A stretch of DNA of 64,000 nucleotides. Source: Symsagittifera roscoffensis. Lineage: Eukaryota; Xenacoelomorpha; Acoela; Convolutidae. The translations under genes and the position numbers were made by a program. The notes under the pieces were generated by a model. That model did not search any database. It saw only the letters and a list, made by a program, of their open reading frames with translations, and was not told where the DNA came from. The DNA lies in assembly GCF_963678635.1 (NCBI RefSeq), contig NC_087065.1, positions 77,881,396-77,945,395 on the forward strand, written 5' to 3'. Shown here piece by piece: positions 48,638 to 58,400 of the stretch (position 1 is the first letter of the stretch; each line of letters begins with the position of its first letter).

Positions 48638-49079
48638 TTTTTCGTTCGATGACTGTTAATATGTAATTATCAATGTGTCTAATTGGTTGATTCCAATTGT
48701 ATAAATGTACTGGTTTGTGTTTATACTGCTTTTTTATTCTTCTTTTTCCTCTTTTTGATGAATTTGAAGTTGTTTCTGAGTCAGAGAAATATAATTGATC
48801 GTGAATTGGGCAATTTTTATCTATTGATTCTTTTAGTTTATAAAGTTCGTCTAAACTGTTGGTTTCTGATTCTGAAAATGCGTTTCGATTTTTTGAAAAT
48901 CTTTTTCGTGTTAGTTGTCTTTGTTTAGTTATTATTTTTCTCTTTAATGTTTGTCGTTTTGTTCTAATGTATCCAACTGTTTGTGTATGAGGTGTGATTA
49001 CAAGGTCGTATTTTTTGTTATCTATTTCACAATTGTGTAAAACGATTGTTTGTTTATTTCCTAGGTTTTTAAATGACAT
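48612..49079 (-). CDS. Element A ORF1, basic protein
   Basis: 155 residues starting MSFKNLGNKQTIVLHNCEID. The middle is very basic (TKRQTLKRKIITKQRQLTRKR), followed by an acidic/Ser part (FSDSETTSNSSKRGKRRIKK). A protein of this composition would suit RNA binding or nuclear entry. It lies about 1.25 kb after the LTR and is the first long frame of the element. No homolog is recognised. The frame is intact. Confidence 0.5.
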   Translation of the reverse strand: MSFKNLGNKQTIVLHNCEIDNKKYDLVITPHTQTVGYIRTKRQTLKRKIITKQRQLTRKRFSKNRNAFSESETNSLDELYKLKESIDKNCPIHDQLYFSDSETTSNSSKRGKRRIKKQYKHKPVHLYNWNQPIRHIDNYILTVIERKNELNAHPR

Positions 49080-50307
49080 AAGGTTTAGGATGACGGGTGC
49101 AAAAGGTTGTTAAATGATTTCTATTTGCTTAAACTGTTAGTCCTTACGATTTTTTTGTTAGCCTAACCTGGGTCTATTTGTTCAGGGTTGGGGAGAAAAG
49201 TATATCAATTCCGAAGAATGATTTTATACTTTCTCGTGGCTAGTATAAGCTAAGGTGTTAACTTACTTAATCTTACTTAAGGGTAGTGATTGTGTTCAGG
49301 GTTGGATAATAGTAAATCGATCCACAAGGTTCAGGTATAATTAGAACGCGAGTAGTTCGTTAGATACTATTTTAAACTTACTAAGTCTAAGATTTATCCT
49401 GGGTCTGGTAAGAGGGGGGATCAAGTGAAGGATGAATAACCGAAATTCTTCACTGTTTATCCTAATTTGAATGATTAGTTTTGTTCAAAAATTTCTATTA
49501 GTCCTGGGTTTTTAGAAAGGGTTGGATAGTGAATCGACGTTTGAGGTCGTTAGACACTAGTTAAGTGGGTGGGGGAGAACAAAGTTGTTCTTTTTGATCC
49601 AAGGATAGGCCTTGATGATCAAGTTTTAAATTTAATTAAATAGAAAATGATTTAAGATCCAAGGATAAGCCTTGATGATCTGATTTTAAAATTAAGTGAA
49701 TTTAAGTTTAAAATGATTTAAATTTGTGTAAAGAAAAGATTTAGTATTTTTATGATATTAGTGAGCTTATGAATGCTGTTATGTTTAGGTGATGAAGCTG
49801 GAACAACAGGATGATTTATAATTACTAACCATTTATTGTCATGCTACTAATTTTTATTTTGTTTTTTCAATAAATATTTTTTAAACATGTTTTGTATATT
49901 ACTGCAGAAATTAGGAAAACGATCTGAGATCTTTTTATCAATCGTTATTGTATATTAATAATTTTGTTTAGCGCCTGTAATGATTTTGAAGATTGTCTTC
50001 AAAATTTTATGTTTGCAAATGAAAATCTAAATTCATTGCTAGTAGTATTCTAAATACAAAAGTTTGTTCTGGCTTTTGCCGAACTATCATATAACTATAT
50101 GGTAAGTTTCTGCTTTGTCGTATGTCGTCTCTGGTTCGAGGTCTTCTTCCAATTCCGGGTAGTTCTGTTATCGTTCGGAATATTGGCTCTGATCTATTGA
50201 GTCGTAGAGACATTTCGATTAAATTATTGTCGTATAACATTTTGTAAATGTTTTGTCTAAATTCTAATCTATTATTGGTTAATTCTAAGCTATTAAGGTC
50301 TTGTTCG
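49080..50307 (-). promoter_or_regulatory. Leader of element A
   Basis: About 1.2 kb between the primer-binding site and ORF1. A 25-base direct repeat (AGATCCAAGGATA then GCCTTGATGATC) occurs at about 49597 and 49655. The words CTGGGTCT and GGGTTGG recur at 49170, 49295, 49398 and 49505. A 77-residue frame (50240-50007) with arginine-rich text is weak. Long structured leaders usually hold packaging signals; this is inference. Confidence 0.45.
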
Positions 50308-50325
50308 AGACTTATGGTCGCACCA
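50308..50325 (-). other. Primer-binding site of element A
   Basis: Two bases after the LTR end the minus strand reads TGGTGCGACCATAAGTCT. It starts with TGG, the complement of tRNA CCA ends. The + strand continues the tRNA likeness with TTCGAGA, a T-loop word, just before. The tRNA species is not identified. Confidence 0.6.
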
Positions 50326-50327
50326 GA

Positions 50328-50736
50328 TGAGTTATGTCCGATGGGTATAACTCATAGAGTAATTTCGGATAGGGTACACCGTCTGCTCGTCACGCTATCT
50401 TATTTTCGGCCGGATAGATTCGTGCAACTTCTTAGTCTAATACCGATCCTAATCTTACTCTTATACTGTCTAGTCTCAGGTTGTTTAACTAGTCTCTGCT
50501 AGGCTCAATAGATCTAGGGTATACTGGTTTATTGCGGCTGCTGAAGTACTCGGGAGAGTTCAACTAATTTCTAAGTTAAATTCAAATCTCTCTGGTGCTG
50601 AAATTACAAGTAATTTCAGCACTTACAAATAAGTGGATTGTTAGTCAGATGGATCATGATTGGTTAATATTAAATACTTTACATTGGTAAAATATCTAAT
50701 TTATCCAATCATAAAATGTAGTTTAGATCAGGTTCC
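50328..50736 (-). repeat. LTR of element A (5' LTR)
   Basis: A 409-base sequence that recurs at 54061-54470 with about 95 percent identity by eye. On the minus strand it starts TGGAACC and ends CTCA, i.e. TG...CA. A perfect 13-base inverted repeat (GTGCTGAAATTAC, 2-base loop) lies at 50595-50622 and is kept in the other copy. CCAAT-like words, AATAAA and an AGTATAAG TATA-like word follow. Because the primer site and 5' ORFs are on its left, it is the 5' LTR of a minus-strand element. Confidence 0.9.
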
Positions 50737-51881
50737 AGTTCTTTCGAAATCAAAATTGTCAAACACGGGAGCTAGCAATTTTCTAGCAAATATCTAAATT
50801 TCACGATTGTGTTTTGATCAACACCCGAAAAAGCAAGTTTAAATGTAGCAAAATTGGGCTGCTTTGTAGAAACCGTAAGCCTCTCGAACTGTGCGATTTT
50901 CAGTCTAATTTTTTTTTGGTTTTTGAAAAACCCAGACGTGTAAATTGAATTAGAATCCAGTGAACTCGTGTTCACTTCGAATAGTTAAAAGGACTTCGAT
51001 TTGAGTTATACGACGCCCCCTCAACTTACCCAAAAAACTTCGCAAAGTTAAAAATCCTCAGAGAACAATTTTTCAACGGTTTTTATTGTTGCGGTGAGTT
51101 TGTTGCAACACACACTGGAAAAACTACTCGCGACACTCAATAATCATTTTCTTGATAAATACGGAACCACGCCCGGCCTTAAACTGTTAAAGAGATAAAA
51201 TTGGGGCTAATGCGGAAGTCCGAAGCAGTCTGATTATGATTTTTGAGGAAATCTAATAATTACTTAAACGGCAGCGATACATATGGTCTATGCTGAAACG
51301 AAAGCACTTCCGCGGGCATACTGCTCAATTAAAATACCAGGCCTAGTTAAGTTTTGCGAAAAATAATTCGCAATTTTTGGGTCAAAACGAATCGATCATT
51401 TAGTTTTAAACTCTTCCAATCTGGTAAGTTTGTTAAGAAGTCCACTCGTGTTGCAACTGACTCATCGTTTTCTGGCCCTGGTGGCATTATTGATCTACGG
51501 CCCGGATTCATCGCTTTGCCGAAAAAAGTTTGGAAATTAATCATCCCATCATCTTTTCTCTTGTCAATTGTTGGTGAAAATGTGTCTGAAATTTCCGCAC
51601 TTTGCTCATAAACTTCACAACTTGACTTGTTTACGGTTCATTTTAAACACGTGGTTGTTTTTCTGATCTGCAAAGTGTTGTTTTGTTTGTAGAAACTCAA
51701 AGCAAGCACAATACATCCTATGATTTCCGACCTCTCTAGCTATAAGCTGGGTTATATTTTAGATGGCCATTGGGTAATTGCAGCGGCCATTGGGTAATTT
51801 TAGATTAATTTTTTGGTCAATTGTTCGTGGCTGTTTGCTGCAGTAGTGAGAATATTTAAATTAAATGGAAATCCAGCTTCC
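50737..51881. other. Intervening DNA right of LTR A
   Basis: About 1.1 kb with weak frames (50975-50772 minus, 51354-51611 plus) and no domain. A 16-base word CGGCCATTGGGTAATT is repeated at 51768 and 51785. Confidence 0.35.
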
Positions 51882-52347
51882 GACGCGCCACATCATGGCG
51901 GATCTTGGGAAAGGTTAAAGCGCAGTTGCAAGCAGGTGCTCACGCACCTATCAACTCTCCCAAGATAACCGATTAGGTGTTTTCCACCATTTTTTGTTAA
52001 GTGGAGGAATCATTAAATGCCCGTCCAATTTTGTCTGTTGGTCCCGTTTCTACAGAACGGGGAGCAATAACGGCATAACTATTTTCTCTGACTGCTTGAA
52101 GTAGTGTGCCCCTCCCTGAACAAACGCTCGAAGCGTGATTTACGGACTGGCGATCTCGTGTGGACCGCCGATACTATCAGTTCTTTTGGGCACTATCTTA
52201 CGGGTAACTGCAATGCTCGACGGCAAAGTTAACATCGCTCGCTTTGACATCGTTAAAACCGTGTGGGGCCAGTTAGTTGAACCCCTCGTGAAACTTGCCC
52301 CGTTCTCTCGTCTCCGGGTGGCGAGAACTTTGCTGATTAAATCATAA
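51882..52347 (+). pseudogene. BEL/Pao-type integrase C-terminal remnant
   Basis: The + strand reads DAPHHGGSWERLKRS, which matches the conserved PHxGGxWERLIRS block near the end of BEL/Pao integrase cores. After a stretch with stops come KRDLRTGDLVW (about 52128-52160) and LVEPLVKLAP (about 52270-52310), which match the C-terminal RxxxVGDLVL and RPxxKLxP blocks of the same family. It is short, frameshifted and GC-richer than its surroundings. No LTRs were found around it. Confidence 0.65.
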
Positions 52348-54060
52348 TAATTATTTGCTTAGAGAATTGAACTAAAATAGCTGTCAACTACAAGGACCCT
52401 AAAGCTCAAACAACGACCGCAAAAATGACCGAATCTCAGAAACCGGGTTTAAGCTCCTCAAACCATTTCGGTTTTTATGTGAAATTTTTTCTATTAGTTC
52501 AGAAATGTTGACCTCAGTTGATCTTAATTGATAAAATTTTGTCTGTCAAAAGATTTTTTCAGCCTTAAGTGTGAACTTGCAGACATGCAAAATCTCTCTT
52601 GAAGTTAAGCAAAATTTTTATTGAGGTTAAAAATGACTCGTTATATGAGCCAAATTTAGGCCCGACTGAACTCAATGTGTAAGCGAAATACAGAAATGGA
52701 CAACTCCAATTTTGTTTCGAGTAGCACATTTTGATTATTGGCGGTAAATCCTTCAACAAAGTTCACTTTTGTGTCGACTTAAAATTGGCGTTAAGCAATA
52801 TTATGAAAAGAAAGTTTTGTGTTTAGGGAGGCAGACGTTTGATCAAACTTGGAAGTTTACCTCGTTTGGTCAAGCTTTCAGTACCTCTGCTTAAGTACTC
52901 AATAAAAATTTGACTATCTTTAGAGAAAGATCATCTGAAAAAAAAACATCCAGGATTTTCTCGAGGGTTGATTTTCAGAAGCTTGTCGATTCTTTTTAAA
53001 CGTGTTCATCTTAGCGCCACAAAAACTGACTTTTTAATCGAATTGACTCAAAAATTACCCTTCCCTGAAATTTAGCATATTTGGCGCCACAAGCATCTTC
53101 AATCCATTTGAAGGTTGATCAATCAAAACTGTTCTGAAGTTTTTGAGTCACTTTTTGGACGGCCAAGGAGTCGAAAAAGGGCTACCCATACCCCTTAAGC
53201 CTTTACTGGTTTTATCAATTTTTAAGAACTACATAATTATTTCAGCTCTTATTTTTGCTTGCTGGGGTTTCGTTCTACAAAAAAGTACAGCAACCGAATG
53301 CCCCAGCCAAACGACGCTGAAGAGTTCCGCAGAAGCGTGTTGGCCGGTTTCAAGGAAATTAACTGGTTCTCTTTCAGACCAGAAGATCTACCCAACAGTA
53401 AGTCGATGTCGATTACATATTTTCAAAACAAAAATTATGTATGGTTATTTCACATTGTTGGCAATATGGGTGATCTTGAGCTTCTTAATTGATCAAAACA
53501 ATGCTTTTTTGGTAATTAGTTTTTTCTCACAATTTTACAAGCTGAAATGAGTCAAAAATGTCGAAACTGCTCATTCTGACATCAAAATGAGCAGATTTAC
53601 ACAAATTAATTTTGTTCAAGTTCGTTGACCAGAAGCGATATTGCTTACACTTTTGCATTAACTATTAATTCATGAGAGCAGTTTTGTAGTCATTTTAGCT
53701 ATATTCAGAAAGAAATAAACTCGGCAAATTTGGTCAAATTTACTCTTTGAGTTCTGTGATTTTTTTCATATATTCAGCACTCGAGAAGACGAGAAAAAGC
53801 AAAGTAAAATTCCAAGGCTCTGGTTTATTGTTCCGACTTTCGATACGAAAGTAACGGAATATTTGTGCTCGGGGTGGGGTTTTTTTTTCTTCAGACTAAT
53901 TTCGACTTTTTAACTAGCCATTTTTGACGGAGTTTTTTTATATCATTCAAAAGGTATTGTTGTCCTGAGCTCAAATTTGTAAAGATATTTCACCTGTGAT
54001 CATTTTTCGTAAAGTTATGGGGGTTTAAAGATTGCCATTTTGGCCAATTTGGGACAATTA
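52348..54060. other. AT-rich DNA between BEL remnant and LTR B
   Basis: About 1.7 kb. Overlapping frames at 53143-53550 and 53259-53492 have no recognised domain. The left boundary of LTR B at 54061 is abrupt. Confidence 0.35.
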
Positions 54061-54470
54061 TGAGTTAGGACCGATGTGGTTAACTCATAGAGTAATTTCG
54101 GACAGGGTACACCGTCTGCTCGTCACGCTATCTTATTTTCGGCCGGATAGATTCGTGCAACTTCTTAGTCTAATACCGATCCTAATCTTACTCTTATACT
54201 TTCTAGTCTCAGGGTGTTTAACTAGTCTCTGCTAGGCTCAATAGATCTAGGGTATACTGGTTTGTTGCGGCTGCTGAAGTTTCCTTGGAGAGACAACTAA
54301 TTTCTAAGTTAAATTCAAATCTCTCTGGTGCTGAAATTACAAGTAATTTCAGCACTTACAAATAAGTGGGTTGTTAGTTAGATGGATCATGATTGGTTAA
54401 TATTAAATACTTTACAGTGGTAAAATATCCAATTTATTCAATCATAAAATATAGTTTAGATCAGGTTCCA
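54061..54470 (-). repeat. LTR of element B (3' LTR)
   Basis: 410 bases, the partner of 50328-50736. The internal element lies on its right, and on the minus strand it is preceded by GGATGGG, a short purine tract before TGGAACC, so it is the 3' LTR of a minus-strand element. The 13-base hairpin is kept (54328-54355). The DNA left of it (ending GGGACAATTA) is unrelated to element A. Confidence 0.9.
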
Positions 54471-56277
54471 CCCATCCGGGTTTTACAGAGTTTTTAGAAT
54501 TATCTTTCTGCAATTCAAAGGATGGATGATGAACGTTGGTATTTGGCGAACATCATATTCTTGTCCGGTTCCTCTTGTTAAGGAAGTTCCAGGACGCTGG
54601 AGTTAGGGACATCAATCGTTGTGTCGTCTTGTGACAACGACTGTGTTTCCCAATGAAATCAATCTGATTTCAAAATGGTTTGCTATGACGGGTTTTTCTG
54701 TATTATGTAGAGAACTTGTTTTGTGTTCAACCTCGTCTGGGAATGGCGTTGAGATCGTGTGTGGAAGGGATGCCTCGTAACTCGGATCTGTACGTATACT
54801 TGAACATCGAGGTGGTCATTGGTCTAGTTCAATGAAGTCCTTTTCTGCGAAGTCAAGTCGTACTCTAAATCTTTTGAGTTGTGATTGTGGATGGCATATC
54901 GGTTGTGGTTAGCCATTCTTGTTCGATTGTGATGGAATCACTTTGTCTTTGGATGTTCGTCTTTGTTGTTGTGTGTTGATCTATATACTGCAAGGTATGT
55001 TTTACATTTTATAAAACTTTATTAGTTCGGTTTTTTAATCATGAATTTAGTTAGTTGTTTTCACAAAAGCATTTTGTTTTAGTTCGGTTATTTTGAAGAG
55101 TTACTCACCCTTGAGTACCTCTTATTAAAAATAGAAGTGTGTTCACAAAGCGTGGATGTAGCGCGGTGGGTTAGGCCGGCTATAGAGCATGCTCAGGACG
55201 TCCTCTCTGGTGGGTTAGGCCAGGAGTGGGAGTATGATTTCGTGCGGTTTCTTTGAGAGGTCCTGTTATGTGATAACGTTTTATGTTGGGTTTATGTTGG
55301 TCGTCTTTCTTATGTTTCTTTGGTTGTGTCCTTTTTTCAAAAATTAAATTGTTTTTGTTATGGGTTTGTCTTGCGACTTTTTTGTGTTTTATTATTTCTT
55401 TCTTAGACTTTATAATAGTCTTCAAAAGAATAAATTATCCAGTTTTAAACTAGGTTAATCCGGTTTGAGTACCGTTGGTTTTCTTTTCTTAGTCATGCTG
55501 TTATTTTATGATTTTTGGTGTTTAGTAAGCTGCGTTGGTTAGTTTGGTTTAGTATATAATTCCTTTCCAACTGGGTTAAGGGAAAGTTTGAAACTTGTTA
55601 TCGAGTTGGAGTTGTTGAGTGTGAAAACTTGAAACTTAAAATCATTATTTAAACAATTATTCGTGGGCGAGCTGTGCGAGTTTGGATAGAATTCTTGTGC
55701 GAGTGAATGAAAATATCAAAAGGTTAGTACTGCATTTTCATTTTATCAATTTATTACTTAGATTTTCAATTTTACTGCTTCTTTGGGGGAAAATTAGAGT
55801 TATAAATTTTCATCGTAATTAAATTTACTGCTTCATGGGGAAACAATTTATAATTTAATTTACTACATTTGGTATGAATTTTATCATATTATCTTGTGCA
55901 AAATATTAATGAAGTTTAGAAGAGATTTAACAAGTTTATTTTTTATAATTTTTTTTTCTGTTTTTTGCAGATGATCGTGGTATGAAGACTAGAAATGTAA
56001 AAGAAACATGAATAAAGAATGGTTAGTACTAATTTAAATTTATTAGTTAAGAATATTTTTAGATTATACTTACCTGTTAATCGTCTGGGAAAAAGCCGTG
56101 GGGAAAGATGTCGTGTATTATGTCCGATGTTGTTAGTAATTTTGCTAGTATGCGAATGATGTTTTTAGTTTGGAGCAGTGGCCAAAGCAATTGAAGTGCT
56201 TTAATGGTTTTTAGTTCTTCGGTGCCTACTGCAAACTCATAAGGTGTGTTTTGAATGAGGTTATATATTTTGTGATT
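54471..56277 (-). other. 3' untranslated region of element B
   Basis: About 1.8 kb between the last ORF and the LTR. One basic minus frame (55425-55180, starting MKTIIKSKKEIIKHKKVARQ) is open but has no relatives known to me. The word GTGGGTTAGGCC occurs twice (55165, 55208). A long 3' noncoding region is unusual in gypsy-like elements; it may hold further spliced exons. Confidence 0.4.
55180..55425 (-). CDS. Small Lys-rich ORF in element B 3' region
   Basis: 81 residues with many Lys, Arg and His (for example KKEIIKHKKVARQ and QPKKHKKDDQHKPN). The composition may simply reflect the A-rich sense strand. No domain is recognised. Included because it lies in the sense direction of element B. 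Confidence 0.25.
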   Translation of the reverse strand: MKTIIKSKKEIIKHKKVARQTHNKNNLIFEKRTQPKKHKKDDQHKPNIKRYHITGPLKETARNHTPTPGLTHQRGRPEHAL

Positions 56278-57889
56278 TTATTTAGTATTGTGAATAAATT
56301 CTAATATTGGGATTTCTATAGGCTGGATAAATTCATGTGGAATAAGGAAGGGTCTGGATTCTTCGGCGTTAAAGGTCTTTGTGATGGGACAAAATATATA
56401 CATTTGTGTTACTGGGTCATAATTGCGGAGGATGCCGTGGAGGTTAGTATTCTTGATGCAATAGGTGAAATTAAGAAAAAAATGGTGAAGTGTACTTCGA
56501 GTTAAAAAACTGAAAACGATGGTGTGGTTGTCTTGATGGAGTATGTAAATCAAAAAGATTTTGTATGAAGCGATAGTATGTATATGTATGAGTCTGTTTA
56601 GTGCGTAACATAATGTCGTGTGAACAGTGCAAATCGCGTTCATGTGGTGCAAGGAAGTGAAAGGTTAGTGAAAATAACTGAAATTTGCCTTCAAAACTGT
56701 CGTAAGCTTGAATATCATTTAGTGCTTCAGAAATGATGTGATCATATTTTCTATCAAAAATGTTAAGTGTGAATACATTTGAAGTTTTTATGAAAAATTT
56801 TTCTGTGAATTGTGGGTTAGCGAAGCGGTCGTCATCTAGAAATTGGTCTTGATTAGTTCGGATGATATTAGTGTCGTAATATTCTTTTGTAAATTCGTTA
56901 GCACGAGGTGCAGTGAATGTTTTTAGTAATTTTTTAAATCCTATATAAGTAAACTGTCTAGGTGTTAGTGTTGCGGTGAGTCTATATAGCATATCTTTAT
57001 TCTTTTCTATATCGTTATGAGTACTGGATAGTGGCAGGCAAAGGGGATTAGTAAAATGGTAATATGCTGTCCAGTGAAGTGTGGGCATTAAAACATGTTC
57101 ATCTACAAAACTACGTGTGTCGTTAGTGTCGTTAGGTGTGTTTAAAGTATATTGTGGGAATGAGGGTAAGGTGATTGCTAGAAAATCTTTCGTGTTAGTG
57201 TGGTGTGGATGATTAATATATTCGCAGGCTGTTCCGGGTTTGGTAGGGAATGGGTGATTCGGGAATTTTCGTTTAAAAGTGCGATAAGCTCGGTGAGTGC
57301 TAGTCGATGTTTTGGTGGATGTGGATGATTGTGCTAATGATGCAGTGAAAGCTGAGGAGGGTGTAGGAGTAGGTGGGCTTGAGGATTCTATTGTGGATGA
57401 AATTTGATTTATGGTGAGGGTGTTAGGGTGTATTAATTGTTGTTGTAGGGTGATAAAATTATCGAGTTCTTGGGAAATTTGGGGGGTATCTGGAGAATTA
57501 TTATATGATCGGTCGGAATGAAATGGAGAATAGGTTGGGGTTACGTGCGAAGCATGAGAAGGAGTGGAAACGGATGGGAGTGAATTATTTAGTGGGATTG
57601 GTTGAAAAGGGGGTTTTGAAAAAACTGAGGAGTTGGTTTGAAAATTATTGGATGGAGATGGTTCGGAGTCTGCAAATTCGTCAGGGGTTTCTATATTAGA
57701 GTTATTAAGTTGTGAGATGGAGTATAAAACTGAAATATCTGAGTTAGTATCCGAATTCATGCTTGATGGTATATTAATAGTTGGAAAATTGGGTGGCGGG
57801 AAAGCAAAAAGTGGGATAATTGGGATTGGAGTGTGGAGGTTGGTTGGGTGGGAATTTGAGCGGTGTAGGGATCCAAGTTGTCGGCTCAT
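56278..57889 (-). CDS. Element B ORF after env, unknown protein (frameshifted near its end)
   Basis: The main frame (57889-56471) has 472 residues. The first 190 are rich in Pro, Ser, Thr and Asn (PIPIIPLFAFPPPNFPT), probably disordered. From about residue 200 it becomes ordered, with FKRKFPNHPF, PTLHWTAYYHF, LTPRQFTYIGFKKLL and NPQFTEKFFIKTSNVF. A second frame (56652-56278) overlaps and continues in the same style (HNTK end, IPHEFIQPIEIPIL), so a frameshift near 56500 probably splits one protein of about 535 residues. I know no family like it. It lies only about 60 bases after the envelope-like gene, in the position of a retroviral accessory gene. Confidence 0.5.
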
Positions 57890-57946
57890 CGTGGGCTAAA
57901 AAAATATGATTATTTTGAGACTGAAAAGCAGTGGTATGGGGTGGTT

Positions 57947-58400
57947 CTATAATTTGTTCATATGTATTATCATTTTGTAATGATGTGTCATTATATGTTG
58001 TATGGGACTTTGCGATATGTTTGGTCTAAAATTTGGGTTATGTGTTATTGCTAGGTTTCGGAAATTACGTGGGACTAAGGATAACGGATGGTTATGTGGT
58101 AGGGGTGGTAACTGTGGTGCTGTTGGTGTTGTATCTACATTGTTATGTTCTTCGTCGTATGTGTTCTGTCTTGTTGCTATTTTTGTGTTATATTCTTTTA
58201 TTTGTGCGTCTAAAAGAATTTTGTTTATAGATGTAGAAAAAATTCCAAAAAATCCTGCAAATAGTATGCGTGCTACACTTGCTTGTCTATTGACTTGTGT
58301 GTGTATAGCACATGTGTTATAGATTCCTTTTAAGAGTGAAAAAAGAAATCCAATAAAGTTAAACATTGCGTATAAAATAGTCAGTTTTTCTAAGATGTAG
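57947..58400 (-). pseudogene. Envelope-like C-terminus with transmembrane segment
   Basis: Frame 58366-57947 begins with FNFIGFLFSLLKGIYNTCAI and continues to VARILFAGFFGIFSTSI, two hydrophobic stretches suitable for membrane anchoring, followed by a Pro/Asn-rich tail (PTAPQLPPLP). The same frame is open upstream of its ATG to at least 58500. A hydrophobic anchor at the end of a Cys-containing protein after pol is the layout of retroviral envelope proteins. Confidence 0.5.

Noticed and set aside
53143-53550. 135-residue + strand frame
   Set aside because: No domain, overlapping alternative frame, and no conservation evidence; probably chance in AT-rich DNA.
57505-57899. + strand frames opposite the unknown ORF of element B
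   Set aside because: They are antisense to the longer, coherent minus frame.
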